DNA of 64,000 bases, from assembly GCA_037127255.1 (NCBI GenBank), contig JBANSL010000018.1:10761175-10825174 (forward strand), written 5' to 3'. A program made the position numbers and the translations under genes. A model generated the notes under the pieces. The model ran no database searches, was not told where the DNA came from, and saw only the letters and a list, made by a program, of their open reading frames with translations. Positions 58,021 to 64,000 of this stretch are shown one piece after another; the first letter of the stretch is position 1, and every line of letters starts with the position of its first letter. Source of the DNA: Persicaria tinctoria (Eukaryota > Streptophyta > Magnoliopsida > Caryophyllales > Polygonaceae).

Positions 58021-59260
58021 ATGGGGGATTTGTGGGAAATTGTTCTCAACATGATCTTATTTTCTTTCAATATGTTTTCATACTTTCTCAATAGATTATT
58101 GCACAACATGCTCTTATTTTTGCTCAACAATACTTTATTTTTGCACAACAATCGAGACTTGTGAAATTATGCTCGACATGATCTTATTTTTTGTAAATAT
58201 AATTTTATACTTTTTCAATAGATTATTCCACAACATGATCTTATTTTTGCTCATCAATAGAGTAAAATTGCACAACATGGCGGATTGGTGAAAATTTGCT
58301 CAACATGCTCTTATTTTTGCTCAACAATAGTTTATATTTGCACAACAATCGTGATTTGTGAAATTGTGCTCGACATGATCTTATTTTCTCTTAATATAAT
58401 TTTATACTTTCTCAATAGATTATTGCACAACATGATTTTATTTTTGCTCATCAATAGATAATAATTGCACAAAACATGGGGGATTGGTGAAAATTTACTC
58501 AACATCATCTTATTTTTGCTCAACAATATGTTATTTTTGCACAACAATCGAGACTTGTGAAATTGTTCTCAACATGATCTTATTTTCTCTCAATATGTTT
58601 TCATACTTTCTAAATAGATTATTGCACAACATGCTCTTATTTTTGCTCAACAATACTTTATTTTTGCACAACAATCGAGACTTGTGAAATTGTGCTCGAC
58701 ATGATCTTATTTTTTGTAAATATAATTTTATACTTTTTCAATAAATTATTGCATAACATATTCTTATTTTCTCTCATCAATAGACTATAATTGCACAACA
58801 TGGGCGTTTGGTGGAAATTTGCTCAACATGCTCTTATTTTTGCTCAACAATAGTTTATATTTGCACAACAGTCGAGACTTGTGAAATTGTGTCTCAACAT
58901 GATCTCATTTTTTTGTAAATATAATTTTATACTTTCTCAATAGATTATTGCACAACATTGTCTTATTTTTGCTCATCAATAGAGTAAAATTGCAAAACAT
59001 GGGGGATTGGTGGAAACTTGCTCAACATGATCTTATTTTTACTCAACAGTATATTATATTTGCACAACAATTAAGACTTGTGAAATTGTGCTCAACATGA
59101 TCTTATTTTTTCTCAATATTATTTTATACTTGCTCAATAGATTATTGCACAACATGATCTTATTTTTGCTCATCAATGGACTATAATTGCACAACATAGT
59201 CTTATTTGCACAACATGATCTTATTTTTGCTCAACATGATCTATGTGGTATCTCTTATTA
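58021..59260. repeat. Higher-order tandem array, 198 and 127 bp steps
   Basis: The marker GATTATTGCACAACAT (or close variant) occurs at 58094, 58221, 58418, 58617, 58743, 58943 and 59140. The steps are 127, 197, 199, 126, 200 and 197 bases. The short step is the long unit lacking an internal part of about 70 bases. Wording is TTGCACAACATGATCTTATT, TTTTTGCTCAACAATA and AATCGAGACTTGTGAAATTG. There is no coding capacity. Confidence 0.85.
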
Positions 59261-59285
59261 TGTTTCTCTTCGTGAATAAAATAGT

Positions 59286-59456
59286 ATAAGGTGCAAAAAT
59301 AAAATTGTAAAGTGCAATTGTGCATCTTTAAAGTGCAGTTGTGCAAATTTAAAGTGCATTTGTGCAACTTTAAGGTGCATTTGTGGGACTTTAAAGTGCA
59401 GTTGTGCAATTATAAAATACAGTTGTGCAATTGTAAAATGCAATTGTGCAAATGTT
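59286..59456. repeat. Minisatellite with a unit of about 21 bp
   Basis: Eight or so copies of a unit such as TTTAAAGTGCAGTTGTGCAA. The minus-strand frame made by it reads as repeated HNCTLK (for example NCTLKSHKCTLKLHKC), which is a repeat artefact. Confidence 0.85.
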
Positions 59457-59769
59457 CAAATTTGTGGCGTGATGGAAAAAAGAAAAAAAAAACCTTGAAA
59501 AAAAGTGATGACGTAATTTTTTTTAAAAGTGCTGACACAAATAGAATAAAAAGTGCATAAATTAGAATAAAAACGCAAGAATAATATTATAAAATTTGCA
59601 CATAATTGATTGATTTAAGCTTTTAATCACAGAGAGAGGAGAAGGTATGATTGCAAAACCAAAAGGCCTTAATTCCTTGAAGAACCGGTCAAATTAATTC
59701 CAGTTTGCCAGCATAAGTGTCTTTGCATTCCAAATGTTAATGTTAGCAGCTAACTTATCCAAAATTAAG

Positions 59770-60114
59770 AGGAGAAAATTGAGAGACTTGTCTCCAATAT
59801 AAACTGCACTTCTTTCTACATATGGAGATACATCAAAGGTGTGCCAACCAGCCAAAGATTCAGATCTGTTACATGCTGAGAACTTGAACGGAAATAGACA
59901 AAGGTGAATTGGAGCCAACCAGCTCGTCCTCCACCACAGGCAAAGGTGAATTGGAGCCACCCTTGTGCATCAGAATTCCAATCGAAACAACTCTGATTCT
60001 CCTAACCTTCTGGTCCTCATCAAAGAGCTCCATACTCTGCATATTACTATCATCAACAAACATCACTATCCCATCCAAATTTCTTGTTCCTCTCAACTCT
60101 GTTCCATGTTAAAA
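59770..60114 (-). pseudogene. IRX14-like GT43 glycosyltransferase fragment
   Basis: IRX14 is a Golgi GT43 protein needed for xylan backbone synthesis. From an AACAG acceptor at about 60114 the frame encodes LDGIVMFVDDSNMQSMELFD, with the GT43 D-D-S-N motif, and VVSIGILMHKGGSN. After a frameshift it continues as ACNRSESLAGWHTFDVSPY and RSAVYIGDKS. A short duplicated piece (GGTGAATTGGAGCC at about 59903 and 59945) causes the break. The region N-terminal to the motif and the C-terminal third are missing. Confidence 0.85.
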
Positions 60115-61143
60115 TTCCAATCAAATTCAACCACAAAACCAATAGCAAAGCAGTCAAAAGGGTAAATTCCATGCACTTATAAGACTTTAAAATGCATATG
60201 CAAGTTCCTGAAGCTGACAGAAAATGATCAAGGTCTGCACTCTGCACATGTTACACGGGGGAAATTCCATGGTTATGCCAGGGATCAATAGAAGCATGGA
60301 AACGCCAATCGATAAGCTATTTTTCAGGTAAAAATGCCTACAAACACTAAAAGCCGATGAAGAATTTTTTTTTGAAAGGCTCTTTTTATTACTTTACAGA
60401 TTAAAAAAAATAGAATGTATCAAAGCAGGCAAGATCACAAAGGCAAGTAATGAAAGTTGGGAACTTTATGAATTTTAACTACCACTGTAGAACTTGAAGA
60501 TCATTTAATAACATACAAAGCATTTCAATTTTTAGCCTCTTTAAATTAGCTGCACAACCACCCTGTCAGAATCTTATCATTTCAGCTTTACATAAGATGC
60601 AATCAATGGCACCTTCGTTCACTGAGCAGCTAAACATATGCCGCCCATACATGTTAAACCCTATTGTTATATATGTCCAAAGGTAATGGCAATTCGAAGC
60701 TTGCTTTCTGCTTGCTCAATTTAAAGATAGCATTGGTCTGAAAGGGAGTGTTACTAGACAGTTGCGGTTGTGAGAAGTGCAGATTCTCGACACATTTGAG
60801 GGTGATCACTGATCAGAGCTACCTCAACCAAAACTGCAACAATTTAAAAGCAAAATCGCGCCACAGATACACCCCTACCTATTTAAGAGTTGGTTGTGTG
60901 TGATATCTTAATAAATCAAGCAACGAGTTTAGTTATGGCGTTGATTAGAATTTAGAAATAAGTTAAAGAATAACAACTGATGACACTATGACAGCACATA
61001 ACCTGAAAGCGACCCGACTTGTCTAAACCGGAATGAAGCCATCTAGCAGAGTCATTTACTCTCCAAACCCACAAAGCAAAAACAGGCATCACCATTTTCT
61101 AAAGCACTAAATCTGTCAAGTAATGAAGATGTGGAAGGAGTAC
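60115..61143. other. Pack-MULE 2 interior between gene fragments
   Basis: Probably intron and flank of the captured IRX14-like and MYB genes. I see no further recognisable exon. Confidence 0.35.
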
Positions 61144-61273
61144 CTGTTGCCGAGGAGCTTGTGAAGCTTAACAATGATATCTTCTTCCTCCTTGGAAATG
61201 TTTCCTCTTTTCATATCCGGCCTCAAGTAGTCCAGCCATCGCAGCCTGCAACTCTTTCCGCACCTCTTCAAAC
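61144..61273 (-). pseudogene. Complete middle exon of an R2R3-MYB gene
   Basis: The 130-base exon has a GTCAG acceptor and a GTACT donor. It encodes [18 protein letters not shown], the end of repeat R2, and [21 protein letters not shown], the start of R3. 130 bases and these two intron positions are exactly those of exon 2 in typical plant R2R3-MYB genes. There is no stop or frameshift. The flanking exons 1 and 3 are not found. R2R3-MYBs are DNA-binding transcription factors; alone this exon cannot bind DNA as an R2R3 pair. Confidence 0.95.
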
Positions 61274-61680
61274 CTGACATAACCCAACGTTTTGCAACCC
61301 AATCAATTTAGCCCCCAAATTGTCACATTTTTTTTGCAAAATCAGCCAATAGTCTCGACAAGTTAAAGACTTGAAAAGGTAAAAATTACAGTTGAAATCA
61401 CCAATTCAGATCCTTCAACGTCTCCAGAGTTCACACTCAAGGCAGCAGTTGAAATCACAGTTGAAATCACCAATTCAGACCCCTCATCCTCAACGTTTCC
61501 TGAGTAGCAATCCAAAATGCAATTACAATCAAATTCCAGAGTTCACACTGCAATTTTCTATGATTCCATTGCACTGATATAGAGTTATCTGCAACAAGAA
61601 CAATCAATTGGGATAGGAACACCCTGATTCTCACAGTATACACATGACAATCCATTCAATTTCCAATCAAGCAATAAAAT

Positions 61681-61772
61681 ACTTTGATTTCCTTATCAAT
61701 CAATCGAACCGTCGGAAGCAAAGATCGAGTTCCTTATCAATCGATCTCGATCGATTGATAAGGAAATCAAAG
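61681..61772. repeat. Perfect palindrome with flanking inverted copy
   Basis: 61730-61765 has two perfect 17-base arms (TTCCTTATCAATCGATC) around TC. An extra copy, ACTTTGATTTCCTTATCAAT, at 61681-61700 is the complement of 61753-61772. Confidence 0.9.
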
Positions 61773-62538
61773 TAATATCGAAGACCACACATAGAACAAG
61801 TAGATGACACAAACATTGATCCCCTTCTAGCAACTTGTGACCAATTGGCCATGAATCATGCATAACAAACCCTGAACTAATGAACCTGGTGTTCGATTTT
61901 AGGAATCAAACACCAAATCGTCACAACCATACCTAAATCTGATGTATAGTTTCACATATTCCACTATACAAGACTATAGAAGACCGAGTATACAGAAAAT
62001 CAAAGGAGCAAGAGGGGGAAAGTGCCTGCTTCAGGCGAAACTATTAGAGAAAGATGGAACGAACCTAATCCAGATCTCGGCGCTCGCTCGAACTCGCTCC
62101 GGCGCTTGCTCGACCTCGCTCCGGCGCTCGCTCGACCAGATCCGGCCTCTCGCTCCAGATATCGGACGACCGCATCCGGCGCTCGCTCCCTCGTTCGCTC
62201 CGTCGCTCGCTCGCCACCGCCTCCGGCGTTGGAGAAACATCGTCGTCGTCGTCCAACTGCGCCTCCAGTGGCGAGGCCTCTTCCAGCAACATAGTCGTCG
62301 GAATTTGCTTCCGTTGGAGGCAGTCGAACCAGATCTGGCATGAGGGGACAAGAGATCGAGAGAGCGAGAGAGGTCCGGGGAGAGAGGGGAGAGGATTTGG
62401 ACGGGAGAGAGAAAAATTAGGACAGGAGAGAGAAAAATGTTTATATTGCGGCTGTTTTACTAATTTGTCCCAAAACGCGACTATTTTACAAAATAGGATG
62501 GATTTCGTGGCCATTTCGCAAAATGCCCCATAATGTAT

Positions 62539-63239
62539 TAAGGTATATGTTAGGATTAGGATTTGTTCAAATAGATTATCTAATAGTATTACGATATCTT
62601 TAGTTATTATTGTTAGGATTTTATTCTGATGGATAAATCTTTTGTTATTTCTTATTATTAATTCTCTTGCAAGTCCTATTGGACATCTTTATTTTTATTT
62701 TTTTATCAACATATTGGACACCTTTTGATGTATACAAGTGTGGTTCACTCCAACTTTCTCTATCAATCAACTGGGTAGAGTTCCAGTAGAGTTTGGAAAA
62801 AAACTCTACTGGTAGAGTTGAGAGGATCTCAACCAAAGTTAAAAAACCCACTCCTTTCCTCCCCCCACTATCCCTCAATTTTTTTTTATTTTTTTCTTTT
62901 CTTTTATTTTTTGAGGGAGGAATGAGAAACTCTATTTGGTAGAGTTTTCCTTTAACTCCACCGGAACAGGAAAAATATATTTTTTACTCCACGTAAAAAG
63001 AAAGATTTTTGTTGGCGAATTTGAGGCTTGGTTTGGTAATACATAATTAACGGGCGGTGATAATTGAAACTAATGAGTTAGATGATATTTGATAATCTTA
63101 ACTGATAGAGTAGTTAATAGAAAATGAACTGATTTTTTTTAAAAAGAAAGAAAAGCAATTAGTATGAACTAAACGTGATTAGTAATCCATCTTAGGACAT
63201 TCTTTTAAGATAGAAGAGAAATACTGTAATAGAATTGTG
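62539..63239. other. Gene-free interval
   Basis: An inverted GTAGAGTT motif (around 62775-62815 and 62940) and a T-run near 62880-62910. No gene is supported. Confidence 0.4.
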
Positions 63240-63244
63240 AATAT

Positions 63245-63446
63245 TATCAAAGTCCGACTCGGACCGATGACTGGGGGTCGTGTGCACGGGCGCACATGCG
63301 CTAGTAGCCTAGCACACAAGTCGAGCGATGTTCCATTCTAAAACCAATTGGCAATAGAAGGAGTAGCCAACCGACTCATATACTAGGGCTTGATATGTTC
63401 AACTTTCCGATGTGGTATACTTTTGGTCTCATTCACATCTCTAACA
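63245..63446 (-). mobile_element. Solo LTR, 202 bp
   Basis: On the minus strand it runs from TGTTAGAGATGTG to GACTTTGATA and is flanked by the 5-bp duplication AATAT (63240-63244 and 63447-63451). It includes CCAATTGGTTTTAGAATGG, common in LTRs of small plant Copia-type or TRIM elements. The 3' terminus is TA instead of CA if the TSD is read correctly. A diverged relative lies at 2481-2640. Confidence 0.7.
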
Positions 63447-63451
63447 AATAT

Positions 63452-64000
63452 AGCCAGAAAAATTCCAAAAAAAATATAAAAAAATATTGAAAATCCAATT
63501 CAAAAAAATAAATTAACAAATTTGAGCATTAAAAAAGGTGAGGAAATTGGAAAAAAGGGCTGACAGGAAGGGATAAAGGAAGGGGGTGTTGTTTGGATAA
63601 CATTATCCGTTTAGGGAGGTCTGCCTGCCTGAGGATGAGAGAACAGGGCACCCATTATGAGACACATCTTCACCCCTTGATCCAACTACGCCCACGTAGC
63701 CATTTCTTTTCATATTTATTATTTATTATTTCATTTATTCAACCTTGCTCTTATCAACTGTAAATTCCTTTCAAGATTTATTTATATTTTTTCCAAATAA
63801 AAATATAATTTAAATTATTTTTTTTTATGCAAACTTTAACTAATTTATAAATCAAGCAAAACATTACAAACACTCTAAAACTTATTTATTAATATCAAAC
63901 ATAATGGTATATTTGTAAATTGTAACCGACATATAAGTTCTTTTAGTGTAATGTTGAACATGTAAAAGGAAACGGAATTACACTTCGGAAATATTGATTA
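63452..64000. other. AT-rich end of window without a gene
   Basis: No coding or repeat structure that I can support. Confidence 0.4.

Larger units (their letters stand above)
56777..62529. mobile_element. Pack-MULE 2, 5.75 kb, with MYB and IRX14 fragments
   Basis: A perfect 9-bp duplication ATAATGTAT flanks it (56768-56776 and 62530-62538). The ends GAAAAAATTTGTGAAAT and, from the right, GGGGCATTTTGCGAAAT are alike, and TTTGGGACAAATTAGTA.AA is conserved about 60-80 bases inside both. GC-rich inverted arms rich in GCGAGCGAGG lie at 57200-57420 and 62070-62230. Between them are satellite-like arrays and two host gene fragments. No transposase is present. Confidence 0.88.

Noticed and set aside
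58021..59260. CRISPR-like array
   Set aside because: Regular spacing comes from a satellite with no unique spacers; this is a plant genome.
59221..59443. Frames with repeated HKCTLK or AQLHFK
   Set aside because: They are products of the 21-bp minisatellite.

Overview
The window is nuclear DNA of a flowering plant. It is AT-rich, has introns with plant-type splice sites, and holds one complete plant alpha-tubulin gene. Nearly everything else is transposable elements, many nested inside one another. All calls come from reading the sequence; no database search was possible.

Layout: 1-2480 is an unclassified GC-rich block, an orphan exon of an unrecognised gene and a degenerate dispersed repeat. 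2481-2640 resembles the solo LTR at 63245. 2826-4533 is a three-level nest: a foldback MITE holds a Mutator-like element (2871-4240, 9-bp target duplication), which holds a hAT-type element (3060-3671, 8-bp duplication). 4534-7557 is gene-free but has a long hairpin near 5630. 7563-21902 is a decayed Copia retrotransposon on the minus strand, split by a non-autonomous Gypsy element (8417-17356) that codes only for Gag and protease. 22688-24901 (minus) is the alpha-tubulin gene: three exons, 450 codons, TATA and CCAAT boxes upstream.

26216-45066 is an 18.9-kb CACTA transposon (TSD TTC). It holds a Pack-MULE (26478-29902) with HY5 and HSBP gene fragments, a young Athila-like Gypsy element (31399-42170) and a fragment of a DUF1421 (FLOE-like) gene. 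45111-45807 and 46919-47275 are TTA-flanked MITEs. 47324-52849 is a second CACTA element (TSD TTG) with pieces of soluble pyrophosphatase and MCM3 genes and a nested MITE. 56014-56529 is a small Helitron. 56777-62529 is a second Pack-MULE with an IRX14-like GT43 fragment, a complete R2R3-MYB middle exon and satellite-like arrays. 63245-63446 is a solo LTR.

The tubulin gene is the only host gene that looks intact. Three transposons in 36 kb carry pieces of at least seven unrelated host genes, some with intact splice sites. The other notable patterns are element-specific palindromic words spread through the LTRs, non-coding and coding parts of the two Gypsy elements, and an extra partial LTR plus primer-binding site in the middle of the young Athila-like element.
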